A stretch of DNA of 64,000 bases from Saprospiraceae bacterium (GTDB lineage Bacteria > Bacteroidota > Bacteroidia > Chitinophagales > Saprospiraceae), in assembly GCA_022842725.1 (NCBI GenBank), contig JALHOZ010000002.1, positions 183,431 to 247,430 of the forward strand. Reading direction: 5' to 3'. The notes beneath the pieces were generated by a model that made no database searches, was not told the DNA's origin, and saw nothing but the letters and a program-made list of their open reading frames with translations. The first letter of the stretch is position 1; each line of letters starts with the position of its first letter. Of the stretch, positions 1 through 8,463 are shown one piece after another. The translations under genes were made by a program, and so were the position numbers.

Positions 1-330
1 TTTAATTGTTTAACTGTTTATTGTTTAATTGTTTAACTGTTTATTGTTTAATTGTTTAATGTTTAGAGTTTAGTGTTTAACTGTTTAGAGTTTAATGTTT
101 AACTGTTTAACGTTTAATTGTTTATTGTTTAACTGTTTAAGGTTTAATTGTTTAACCACTAAGGGCACTAAGAGTTTGACCACTAAGGACACAAAGATAT
201 TACCACTAAGGGCACTAAGAGTTTGACCACTAAGGACATTAAGTATTTTTACCACTAAGTGCACTAAGTGAATAACATCTAAGTGCTCTTAGTGGTCAAA
301 AAAAACCTCTCAGTGGCCTTAGTGGTTAAA
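1..330. repeat. Short-unit repeat arrays at the left edge
   Basis: Positions 1 to about 155 are an array of 7-8 nt words that all begin TTTA (TTTAATTG, TTTAACTG, TTTATTG, TTTAACG and similar). From about 154 to 330 a second array follows, built on CCACTAAGGGCACTAAG-like words. Near its right end the orientation flips, with CTTAGTGG words replacing CCACTAAG, so the end can fold back on the array. No coding potential is visible. Positions 331-531 are AT-rich leader DNA before the first gene; I see no convincing TAnnTTTG promoter there. Similar arrays return at 2515-2935. Confidence 0.8.
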
Positions 331-531
331 AAACCTATGTTGATAATAAATATATATTTTTTTTGGTTGCCATTTCAAAAAAAATATTCAATTTTGTGCT
401 TTCAAATCTGTAGACCTGCATTTATATTTTTTTTAAGTTTTGGTTGGCGTAGCTTAACTTGCTGACCAACAACATCTGTTATATTTTTTTAGTGTTATTT
501 TATTCCGAAATAACTACAAAAAAAGAAAAAA

Positions 532-2478
532 ATGACAAATTTTGTTTCAAAATTGATAGGATTTAATCCTTTGCAAAAGCAAAAATACGTACCCAGGTCG
601 ACGGTATTTATCATTGAGCTATGTATAGTAGCCATAGCATTTGCAATCAATTATATCATTCTGAGCAATAGCAAAATAGACTATTCCTCTGTTTTTCCTT
701 TCGGGGTTCGGTTTTCATTGTTTATCATGATGATAGCCGCAAGTTTCCTGATCTTCGGCACCCACAGGGCATCCATCAGGTTTACGAGCCTGAAGGATAT
801 CATCAGATTGTTTATCGCTCTGACCGTGGCCATGGTGGTCTTGACCCTGGTTAATTTTTTATACTTTTTAAATGTCGGAGAGTACATTTTTGTGTATGCG
901 GGTTTGTTGTATTCAGGTATAATGGGTTTACTTTTTCTGGCTGTTTTCCGACTATCTGTAAAATACATGTACATACGTCTGAAATACATCAAAAAGGTCG
1001 GTGAAAAACGCAGGCTGTTGATGGTAGGAACGCAACATGAAAATATTTCAGTGGTAAAAGCCATCAATTATACAGAAGGGGGCCAATCGCGTTTTGTCGG
1101 ATTTCTGAGTTTTGACAAAACAGCTAAAAATTTGCGGATTTTAGGGCTGGATATATGGTATGACCAAACGTTTTATGATCACTTCAATGACGAAAAACCG
1201 GTGGACGGTGTGGTGATATTGGGCGATCAGAAACAGGATGAAGGAGTAGGGGTACTGATGGATTTTTGTATCCAAAACAGAATCCAGATATATCAGTCCA
1301 GCATATCCAGAATCATAGAAAACAAAGGCAATGAAGAGCTGCAGTTTAAAAAGGCGGTATTGGAAGATTTGTTGTTCAGAGAGCCCATAGTAATCAATAA
1401 AAATGAAGTAGATATTTTTTTACGGGGTAAAAATATTCTTGTCACCGGTGCTGCCGGTTCGATAGGTAGTGAGTTGTCAAGACAAATATGTCAGTTTGGT
1501 CCCGGAAAACTTATATTACTGGACATAGCGGAAACCCCGTTATTTTATATAGAAAATGAACTCAGGGACTTATATCCGGACCTTGAAATCATAGCTTTTC
1601 TCGGAGACATCGGAGACAAAGAAGGTATGGAGGTTCTTTTTGAGGAAGATACTCCGGATGTGGTGCTTCACGCCGCCGCATACAAACATGTCCCTATGAT
1701 GGAAAAACATCCTGACAAAGCTTTTAAAGTCAATTTTTTCGGGACAAAAAACATCATTGATCTCTGTATCCGGTATAAAGTTCCCCGAATGGTACAAATT
1801 TCAACAGATAAAGCAGTCAACCCTACAAATATCATGGGTTTGACCAAAAGGCTTGCGGAGTTGTATCTTCAACTAAAGATTGTCCAGATGCAACAGGACA
1901 AAAAAACAAATCATCAGACACAAATCATCACCACCAGGTTTGGTAATGTTTTGGGATCAAATGGTTCAGTCATTCCTGTTTTTGAAAAAAAGATCAGAAA
2001 CAGAGAAGCTATCACCATTACAGACCCTAACATGACAAGATATTTTATGACCATCCCTGAAGCCAGCAGTCTGGTTCTTCAGGCGGCAACCTCCGGCAAC
2101 ACCGGTGAAATATTGGTTTTTGATATGGGAAAACCAATTAAGATCCTGGATATGGCTGAAAAACTGGTCAGATTAAACGGATTGGAGCCTTATAAAGACA
2201 TTCAGATTGTATACATTGGAAAAAGACCCGGTGAAAAGTTGTACGAAGAATTGTTTTACGAAAACAGTGTCACCGTCCCTACCAATCATATAAAAATCTT
2301 AAAAGTTTTGGAAAATATGCCGCCACCCGAAACGGTTAAAGCACAATTTCTGGAATTGGAAGCTTCATTATTTTCAGGAGACATTGAAAATATATTATTA
2401 AAAGCAAAGGAATTGGTTCCTGAGTTTGAGCATGCATCTGATATCAAAGATTCAAGATATTCAAACATTGATTCCTGA
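532..2478 (+). CDS. Membrane-bound UDP-N-acetylhexosamine 4,6-dehydratase (WbpM/CapD family)
   Basis: This is predicted to remove water from UDP-GlcNAc, giving the 4-keto-6-deoxy intermediate used for QuiNAc, FucNAc or diamino sugars. About four hydrophobic segments span residues 20-150, followed by a CoA-binding-like Rossmann region and then the catalytic SDR domain with TGAAGSIG near residue 305. The catalytic region reads STDKAVNPTNIMGLTK: Met (about 435) replaces the usual SDR Tyr, with Lys at about 439. This is the known signature of the WbpM/FlaA1 dehydratases. The length of 648 residues is normal for the long membrane form. The ATG follows an A-rich leader without a Shine-Dalgarno sequence. 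Repeat-filled gaps lie on both sides, so it is probably its own transcription unit at the head of the locus. The exact sugar product cannot be read from sequence. Confidence 0.9.
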   Translation: MTNFVSKLIGFNPLQKQKYVPRSTVFIIELCIVAIAFAINYIILSNSKIDYSSVFPFGVRFSLFIMMIAASFLIFGTHRASIRFTSLKDIIRLFIALTVAMVVLTLVNFLYFLNVGEYIFVYAGLLYSGIMGLLFLAVFRLSVKYMYIRLKYIKKVGEKRRLLMVGTQHENISVVKAINYTEGGQSRFVGFLSFDKTAKNLRILGLDIWYDQTFYDHFNDEKPVDGVVILGDQKQDEGVGVLMDFCIQNRIQIYQSSISRIIENKGNEELQFKKAVLEDLLFREPIVINKNEVDIFLRGKNILVTGAAGSIGSELSRQICQFGPGKLILLDIAETPLFYIENELRDLYPDLEIIAFLGDIGDKEGMEVLFEEDTPDVVLHAAAYKHVPMMEKHPDKAFKVNFFGTKNIIDLCIRYKVPRMVQISTDKAVNPTNIMGLTKRLAELYLQLKIVQMQQDKKTNHQTQIITTRFGNVLGSNGSVIPVFEKKIRNREAITITDPNMTRYFMTIPEASSLVLQAATSGNTGEILVFDMGKPIKILDMAEKLVRLNGLEPYKDIQIVYIGKRPGEKLYEELFYENSVTVPTNHIKILKVLENMPPPETVKAQFLELEASLFSGDIENILLKAKELVPEFEHASDIKDSRYSNIDS

Positions 2479-2514
2479 GACAGGGAATAAAAAAAGAAAC
2501 TTTTTATAGATTAG

Positions 2515-2935
2515 TTTTTACCATTAAGGGTAGTAAGTTTTACCACTGAGGGTACTAAGTGGTAAAATCGAATCTTGTGTAATGTTTAACTGTTTAATTG
2601 TTTAAGGTTTAATTGTGTAATGTTTAACTGTTTAATTGTTTAAGGTTTAAATGTTTAATTGTTTAAGGTTTAAATGTTTAAGGTTTAAATGTTTAAGGTG
2701 TAAAGTAAGTCTCACTTTTATAAACATTAAAAATTCAACATTCAACAATCTGTGCCCTTAGTGGTAAAAATCGAATCTTGTGTAGAGTTTAGAGTTTAAG
2801 GTGTAAAGTGTAAAGTATGTCTCACTTTTATAAACATTAAACATTAAACGTTCAACAATCAACAATCAACAATCAACAATCAACAATCAACATTCAACGT
2901 TCAACATTCAACCTCTCCGTGTCCTTAGTGGTTAA
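2515..2935. repeat. Inverted pair of short-unit arrays between two sugar-nucleotide genes
   Basis: This gap contains no gene. It begins with CCATTAAGGG/CCACTGAGGG words, continues with TTTAACTG/TTTAATTG words (about 2580-2700), then switches to the opposite orientation (CATTAAA, CATTCAACA, then several CAACAAT heptamers at about 2850-2910) and ends with CCTTAGTGG. The layout is roughly palindromic. Two longer direct duplications are embedded: a segment with AAATCGAATCTTGTGTA at about 2565 and again at about 2767, and one with GTCTCACTTTTATAAACATT at about 2709 and 2818. The same word families occur at 1-330. Confidence 0.8.
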
Positions 2936-2949
2936 AAAATAAAATTAAA

Positions 2950-3912
2950 TTGACAAGTAATACAAACATCCTCGTCACCGGTGGTGCCGGTTTCATCGGG
3001 TCTAATCTCGTCAGAGCATTATTGACGGACGAAAGAGTCCAAAAAGTGCGGGTTTTGGATAATCTGGCTACAGGTTTCCGGGAGAATCTGTCGGAGTTTG
3101 AGGTTCATCCTAAGTTTGAATTTATGGAAGGAGATATCCGGGATTTTGACACCTGCCTCAAAGCATGTGAAGGGATACACCTTGTTTCACATCAGGCAGC
3201 TTTGGGTTCCGTTCCGAGAAGTATCAAAGACCCGTTGACCACCCATGAGGTAAATATTACGGGAACGCTCAACATTTTTCAGGCGGCATTGCAGCAGGGA
3301 GTAAAAAGAGTGGTTTTTGCAGCGTCATCATCCACCTATGGTGATAGTCCCGGACTGCCAAAGGTGGAAGACAAAATCGGAAAACCTTTGTCTCCATATG
3401 CGGTCACCAAATACGTCAACGAATTGTATGCTGATGTTTTTGCAAGGACCTACGGAATTGAATACATCGGTCTTAGGTATTTTAACGTCTATGGACCCAA
3501 ACAAGATCCGAACGGTGCCTATGCAGCCGTGATTCCTTTGTTTTTTAAAGCTGCCTTGGAAAACAAAGCGCCAACTATCAATGGAGACGGTACAAACAGT
3601 CGCGATTTTACTTATGTGGACAATGCGGTGGAAGCCAACCTTCTGAGTCTTTTTACAGACAACCAGGAAGCTGTCAACCAGATTTATAATGTTGCCTGTG
3701 GTGAAAGAACCAGCCTCAATCAGCTTTGGGACATGATCAAAGAAGTGACAGGATGTAGTTTGCCGGCAAACCATGGTCCAAATAGGAACGGCGATATACC
3801 GCACAGTCTGGCAGATGTAGGAAAGGCAAAGGAGTTGTTGAGGTATGAGGGCAAAATTAATATTAAGAATGGTTTAAAAAAAGCATTCTCATTTTATAAA
3901 ACCAGTTTGTAG
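2950..3912 (+). CDS. NAD-dependent UDP-N-acetylhexosamine 4-epimerase (WbpP/TviC-like)
   Basis: This is an extended short-chain dehydrogenase predicted to interconvert UDP-GlcNAc and UDP-GalNAc or their uronic acids in the cytoplasm. The N-terminal NAD motif is TGGAGFIG (residues 10-17). The catalytic set is Ser about 127 (in SSSTYGD), Tyr150 and Lys154 (YAVTK). The stretches GLPKVEDKIGKPLSPYAVTK and NVYGPKQDPNGAYAAVIP are very like WbpP of Pseudomonas and TviC of Salmonella, as I remember those sequences. The 320-residue length is typical. The start is a TTG, since no ATG or GTG lies in frame between the upstream stop and the NAD motif. It follows directly on the repeat array, so its promoter must lie in or be replaced by repeat DNA, or transcription reads through. 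Confidence 0.88.
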   Translation: MTSNTNILVTGGAGFIGSNLVRALLTDERVQKVRVLDNLATGFRENLSEFEVHPKFEFMEGDIRDFDTCLKACEGIHLVSHQAALGSVPRSIKDPLTTHEVNITGTLNIFQAALQQGVKRVVFAASSSTYGDSPGLPKVEDKIGKPLSPYAVTKYVNELYADVFARTYGIEYIGLRYFNVYGPKQDPNGAYAAVIPLFFKAALENKAPTINGDGTNSRDFTYVDNAVEANLLSLFTDNQEAVNQIYNVACGERTSLNQLWDMIKEVTGCSLPANHGPNRNGDIPHSLADVGKAKELLRYEGKINIKNGLKKAFSFYKTSL

Positions 3913-3965
3913 TTTAATAAAAATTTATTTACTTTTTTATAAATAATTAATACTAAAATGCTTCT

Positions 3966-5000
3966 ATGAGTTCTAATAGTCCACAAAAAGTTATGATTAT
4001 AGCTGAGGCAGGAGTGAATCATAACGGAGATTTAGATTTAGCTAAAAAGCTGGTGGATGTGGCCGCAGAGGCAGGAGTTGACTATGTGAAATTTCAGACA
4101 TTTAAAGCGGAAAAACTTGTAAGCCATTCAGCAATAAAAGCCGACTATCAAATTAGAAATACAGGAAATCAAGCTGAGTCACAACTTGATATGTTGAAGA
4201 ATCTGGAACTTACAAAAGAAGATCATCATAAACTGATTTCTTACTGTAAAAGTAAAAACATCGAATTTTTTTCTACCGCATTTGATGATGACAGCCTTGA
4301 TTTTCTGAATGAACTAGGTCTGCCTTTATTTAAAGTTCCATCAGGTGAAATCACAAATTTGCCTTATTTACAAAAAATGGCGGGTTTTGGAAAACCGGTA
4401 ATACTTTCTACAGGTATGTCTACTCAACAAGAGGTCGAAAATGCTTTTGAGGTACTTATCGAAGCGGGTTTAAAAAAATCAGACATTACCATATTACATT
4501 GTAATACTGAATATCCTACGCCGATGGAAGATGTCAACCTTAATGCAATGAATTCAATGCAACAATACTTTGGGGTCAACGTGGGTTATTCTGACCACAC
4601 GCCAGGAATTGAAGTAGCCATTGCAGCTGTTGCAAAAGGAGCCGTTTGTATTGAAAAACATTTTACATTGGATAAAAACATGGAAGGACCAGATCATAAA
4701 GCATCATTGGAACCCAACGAATTAAAACAAATGGTAAATGCTATCAGAAATATTGAAAAGGCACTGGGTGATGGTATAAAAAAGCCTTCTGAATCCGAAA
4801 AGAAAAATATTCAGATTGCCAGGAAAAGTATTTTTGTAACCCGGGATTTATCTAAAGGTCATGTGTTAATAAAATCAGATTTGATTACCATGCGGCCCGG
4901 TAACGGAATGTCTCCCATGAAAATGCCTGAGGTAATCGGGAAAATGATTTTATGTGAAGTAAAAAAACATGAAATGTTAAATCCTAAACAATTAGAATGA
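3966..5000 (+). CDS. N-acetylneuraminate/legionaminate synthase (NeuB/LegI family)
   Basis: The enzyme condenses phosphoenolpyruvate with an N-acetylated mannosamine derivative to form a nine-carbon nonulosonic acid. Residues about 8-275 form the NeuB TIM barrel, with AEAGVNHNG at 13-21, and residues about 285-344 form the C-terminal SAF (antifreeze-like) domain. The motif TEYPTPMEDVNL is the form common in legionaminate-type synthases, and the LegC-type aminotransferase at 34170 fits 2,4-diacetamido substrates better than plain sialic acid. The last bases overlap the next gene (ATGA), opening a chain of overlapping genes to 12023. The substrate choice (legionaminic versus neuraminic) is inference. 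Confidence 0.92.
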   Translation: MSSNSPQKVMIIAEAGVNHNGDLDLAKKLVDVAAEAGVDYVKFQTFKAEKLVSHSAIKADYQIRNTGNQAESQLDMLKNLELTKEDHHKLISYCKSKNIEFFSTAFDDDSLDFLNELGLPLFKVPSGEITNLPYLQKMAGFGKPVILSTGMSTQQEVENAFEVLIEAGLKKSDITILHCNTEYPTPMEDVNLNAMNSMQQYFGVNVGYSDHTPGIEVAIAAVAKGAVCIEKHFTLDKNMEGPDHKASLEPNELKQMVNAIRNIEKALGDGIKKPSESEKKNIQIARKSIFVTRDLSKGHVLIKSDLITMRPGNGMSPMKMPEVIGKMILCEVKKHEMLNPKQLE

Positions 5001-6112
5001 AAGTTTGGATATTAACAAGTTCCAGAGCCGATTATGGCATTTATTTTCCTCTTCTTCAACAAATGAAGGCAGATAATTTTTTCGATATAAAGATAATTGC
5101 GTTTGGAACCCACCTATCTCAAAAATTTGGATATACACTTTCCAACATTATTTCAGATGGCTTTGAAATTCATAAAGAAGTAAGCGGTTTGTATTTTGGA
5201 GATTCAAGGCAGGATATTGCCAAAGAAATGGCGCATTATTCAATGCAATTTGCTAATCTTTGGAATGATTTTGATGGAGATATAGTATTTGCTCTCGGCG
5301 ACAGATATGAAATGTTTGCTGCTGTTACTTCCTCGATTCCATATCAAATTCCAATAGCTCATATTCATGGGGGGGAAACAACTTTGGGTGCAATTGATAA
5401 TATATTCAGGCACGCCATAACACTGGCAAGTAAATTCCATTTTACAGCCAATGAGGTCTTTTCAGAAAGAGTTTCCGACCTGATTGGCCAAAGTGACAAT
5501 ATTTTTAATGTAGGTTCTTTAAGTCTTGAGAATATTGAAAATCTCCCACTTTTTTCGAAGGAAGAATTTTTTGAGAAATATAAAATAGATTTATCAAAAC
5601 CAACCATTCTTTTTACTTTTCACCCTGAAACGATCCAGGATGAAAAAAATAAAAATTCTATAAAAGAGATAATTGGGGCTCTTGATTATTTGAAAGATAA
5701 TTTTCAGATTGTGATTACTTTACCAAATTCTGACACTCAAAATATGGTTGTAAGGAATTCACTTGTAACTTTTGGTGAAAGTAATAACAATGTTTATTTA
5801 ATTGAAAATTTTGGGTCGAAAGGCTATTTTTCCTGTATGAAATATTCTTGTTTTGTTATGGGAAATTCATCGAGTGGGGTTATTGAATCAGCCTCCCTAA
5901 ATAAATTTAATATTAATTTGGGAGACAGGCAGAAAGGCAGGTTGGTAAGTAAAAATACAATTCATTGTACTATTGATAAAAATCAAATAATAAGTGCAGT
6001 ACTAAGAATTAAAAATTCAGGAAATTACACTGGTGAAAATATTTATTATCAAAAAACCCCATCCAAGAAAATTATTCATGTTTTAAAGAATATTAAGAAT
6101 TTTGAGTCCTAA
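4997..6112 (+). CDS. UDP-N-acetylhexosamine 2-epimerase, hydrolysing (NeuC/LegG family)
   Basis: This removes UDP (or GDP) and inverts C2 of a GlcNAc derivative to give the free ManNAc-type sugar used by the upstream synthase. The fold is GT-B-like. Family motifs visible are TSSRADYG (residues 7-14), ALGDRYE (99-105), HIHGGE (122-127) and GNSSSGVIE near residue 290. The length of 371 residues matches the hydrolysing class and differs from the WecB-like enzyme at 17606. The start codon overlaps the stop of the synthase by four bases, which implies coupled translation. In a legionaminate pathway this would be LegG; in a sialic pathway NeuC. Confidence 0.9.
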   Translation: MKVWILTSSRADYGIYFPLLQQMKADNFFDIKIIAFGTHLSQKFGYTLSNIISDGFEIHKEVSGLYFGDSRQDIAKEMAHYSMQFANLWNDFDGDIVFALGDRYEMFAAVTSSIPYQIPIAHIHGGETTLGAIDNIFRHAITLASKFHFTANEVFSERVSDLIGQSDNIFNVGSLSLENIENLPLFSKEEFFEKYKIDLSKPTILFTFHPETIQDEKNKNSIKEIIGALDYLKDNFQIVITLPNSDTQNMVVRNSLVTFGESNNNVYLIENFGSKGYFSCMKYSCFVMGNSSSGVIESASLNKFNINLGDRQKGRLVSKNTIHCTIDKNQIISAVLRIKNSGNYTGENIYYQKTPSKKIIHVLKNIKNFES

Positions 6113-6728
6113 AGTATTTCTTTTTGGTTATTCCGGACATGCACGTGTCGTTTGTGATATATTTTTATCGCGTGGTTATGATTTGGCGGGTTATTTTACA
6201 GAAAGCTCTGTCGAAAACAATCCATATGAACTATTATATTGTGGATTCGAAGAGGAGTCAGGTTCACTTGCCATCATAAAAAACCACTCATATTTTGTAG
6301 CAGTTGGCAGTAATTCGATTCGGAAAAAAATCTCAGCAACACTGTTTAATCAAACAGGAATAAATCCTTGTAATGCACTCGCAGTTTCAGCGGTACTTTC
6401 GCCTAAAATTCAAATGGGAAACGGAGTAATGGCCGGTCCTGCAAGCATAATAAATTCCGGAAGTACAATAGGCAATGGTGTTATATGTAATACCGCATCC
6501 ATCATCGAACATGAGTGTAATATCGGTGATTATGTCCACGTAGCACCAGGTGCTATATTATGCGGCAATGTCACTGTAGGAGAAAATTCTTTTATTGGTG
6601 CAGGTTCTGTAATAAAGGAAGGAATAATCATAGGTAAAAATGTGACTATAGGTGCAGGAACCGTAGTGCTTCAAAATATTGAAGATGGAAAAATTGTCGT
6701 AGGAAACCCACAAAGAATCATCAGATGA
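6102..6728 (+). CDS. NeuD/PglD-family sugar acyltransferase
   Basis: This is a predicted acetyl-CoA-dependent transferase. Residues 1-80 form the PglD-type N-terminal alpha/beta domain (VFLFGYSGHA, residues 5-14), which binds the nucleotide sugar in characterised relatives. Residues about 95-208 are left-handed beta-helix hexapeptide repeats, with the candidate catalytic His in IIEHECNIGDYVHVAPGA. In a legionaminate pathway it could be the LegH step, N-acetylation of the C4 amine made by a LegC aminotransferase; alternatively it O-acetylates the finished sialic-type sugar as NeuD does. The start is a TTG that overlaps the end of the 2-epimerase gene by 11 bases; no later start would keep the first strand intact. 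Confidence 0.85.
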   Translation: MSPKVFLFGYSGHARVVCDIFLSRGYDLAGYFTESSVENNPYELLYCGFEEESGSLAIIKNHSYFVAVGSNSIRKKISATLFNQTGINPCNALAVSAVLSPKIQMGNGVMAGPASIINSGSTIGNGVICNTASIIEHECNIGDYVHVAPGAILCGNVTVGENSFIGAGSVIKEGIIIGKNVTIGAGTVVLQNIEDGKIVVGNPQRIIR

Positions 6729-7771
6729 ACATCGTAGAAAGGCATATTATTTTGCATAAAAGTGCAGTAATTGAGGCACTTCAAAGGCTTGATGAGTTGG
6801 CGGCAGACGCAAATCTGTTTGTAGTCGATGATGATAATAAACTTATCGGTTCTCTCACGGATGGCGATATTCGAAGAGGCTTAATGAAAGGATATACATT
6901 GGATATGCCTGTAGCAGTATTTGCCAAAAGTGACCCCAAATTTTTGAGAAAAGGAGAAAATGGAATAGAAAATATAAAATTATGGCGTGGTAATGGTTTT
7001 AAAATTGTACCCATTATCGATAAAGAAAACTATATTGTTGATATCATCAATTTTAGTAATCAGATTTCCTTACTTCCTATGGAAGCGGTTATCATGGCTG
7101 GTGGTTTTGGTACAAGATTATTACCTCTGACCGAAAATACACCAAAGCCTTTATTGCTTGTGGGAGGTAAACCAATTATTGAATATAATATTGACAGATT
7201 GTTGACTTATGGCATTTCAAAAATAACCATTACCGTAAAGTATCTGGGGCAACAGATTGTCGATAAGTTTGGTGATGGTAGTAGTAAAAAAGCCCGTATC
7301 CAATATTTATTTGAAAATGAACCTTTGGGTACAATTGGAGCTGTTGGGGAAATTTCTGATATTGAAAGTGAATATATTCTTGTGATGAACTCTGATTTAT
7401 TGACGAATATAGATCTTGAGGATATGTTTACAACCCTTATATCCCAACAAGGAGATATGATTGTTGCCACAACACCTTATCATGTCAAGGTGCCTTATGG
7501 TATCATCGAAAGTAGTGATGGAATAATCACAGAATTAAAAGAAAAGCCTACCTACACATATTACTCAAATGCAGGAATTTATATGTTCAAAAAGGAAGTT
7601 CTCAAATATATACCTAAAGGAAGTTTTTTTAATGCAACAGATTTAATGATGCTTACGATAGAGAATCAGAAAAAGGTATTGCAGTTTCCTATTTTAGGGT
7701 ATTGGTTGGACATTGGGCGGCATGAAGACTATGCCAAGGCTCAGATTGATATAAATCATATTAGGTTTTGA
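6725..7771 (+). CDS. CBS-domain nucleotidyltransferase (PtmE-like)
   Basis: Two CBS motifs occupy residues about 1-118 and a sugar-phosphate nucleotidyltransferase domain residues about 120-348, with the pyrophosphorylase signature MAGGFGTRLLPLTENTPKPL. This architecture matches Campylobacter PtmE, which makes GDP-glucosamine at the start of the legionaminic acid route. Here the gene overlaps the acyltransferase before it (ATGA) and the CMP-sugar synthetase after it (TTGA), which fits the same pathway. Whether the nucleotide is GTP or another NTP cannot be told from sequence alone. The CBS pair may sense adenylates, as in other CBS proteins. Confidence 0.85.
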   Translation: MNIVERHIILHKSAVIEALQRLDELAADANLFVVDDDNKLIGSLTDGDIRRGLMKGYTLDMPVAVFAKSDPKFLRKGENGIENIKLWRGNGFKIVPIIDKENYIVDIINFSNQISLLPMEAVIMAGGFGTRLLPLTENTPKPLLLVGGKPIIEYNIDRLLTYGISKITITVKYLGQQIVDKFGDGSSKKARIQYLFENEPLGTIGAVGEISDIESEYILVMNSDLLTNIDLEDMFTTLISQQGDMIVATTPYHVKVPYGIIESSDGIITELKEKPTYTYYSNAGIYMFKKEVLKYIPKGSFFNATDLMMLTIENQKKVLQFPILGYWLDIGRHEDYAKAQIDINHIRF

Positions 7772-8463
7772 AAGATTTTCTTGTAATTATTCCTGCCAGA
7801 GCAGGGTCTAAAGGAGTTCCGGGCAAAAACCGCAAAATTCTTGGAGGTATACCTTTGATTGGGCACACAGTTTTTGCTGCTCTTGAAGTATTTGAGCCTC
7901 ATCAGATCTGTGTGAGTACAGACGATTTGGAAATTATAAAATATGTTGAATCTGCCGGATTGAATGTCCCTTTTGTAAGACCTGATTATCTTTCGGGTGA
8001 TGATGCTTCAACCCACGAGGTTATTCTTCACGCGCTTGATTTTTATAAGCATAAAGAATTAAATATATCGACACTTGTACTGTTACAACCAACGTCACCT
8101 TTTCGTAAAGGGCACCATATTAGGGAAGCTCTTAATTTGTACAGTAATTGCATGGATATGGTTGTTTCTGTGACAAAAACAAAAGCAAATCCATATTTTG
8201 TTTTGTTTGAAGAAGATGAAAACGGCTATTTGCAGAAGTCTAAAAAAGGTAATTTTATCAGAAGACAGGATGCTCCGGAAGTATGGGAATACAATGGTGC
8301 CATATATATTATCAACGTTGAAAGTATTCGTCAAATGAAATTAAACGAATTTACTAAAGTCAAAAAATATGTAATGGAAGAGGTAAGTTCGCATGATATA
8401 GATACCAATCTTGATTGGATGATAGCTGAAACGATCATAAAAAATACTTCAGGACAGGAGTGA
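7768..8463 (+). CDS. CMP-nonulosonate synthetase (NeuA/LegF/PtmB-like)
   Basis: The enzyme activates the nonulosonic acid by joining it to CMP from CTP. The N-terminal motif IIPARAGSKGVPGKN (about residues 7-21) is the CTP-binding signature of acylneuraminate cytidylyltransferases, and LLQPTSPFRKG is the second conserved block. The length of 231 residues is typical of the single-domain form. The start is a TTG overlapping the previous stop by four bases; an ATG start would delete the nucleotide-binding motif. It completes the cytoplasmic sequence synthase, epimerase, acyltransferase, nucleotidyltransferase and activation encoded at 3966-8463. Confidence 0.92.
   Translation: MKDFLVIIPARAGSKGVPGKNRKILGGIPLIGHTVFAALEVFEPHQICVSTDDLEIIKYVESAGLNVPFVRPDYLSGDDASTHEVILHALDFYKHKELNISTLVLLQPTSPFRKGHHIREALNLYSNCMDMVVSVTKTKANPYFVLFEEDENGYLQKSKKGNFIRRQDAPEVWEYNGAIYIINVESIRQMKLNEFTKVKKYVMEEVSSHDIDTNLDWMIAETIIKNTSGQE

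Noticed and set aside
1..330. CRISPR array
   Set aside because: The units are 7-17 nt with no unique spacers of constant length and no cas genes are in the window.
283..465. 60-codon frame in the left repeat region
   Set aside because: It is made of repeat words and an AT-rich leader; no domain or credible start is visible.
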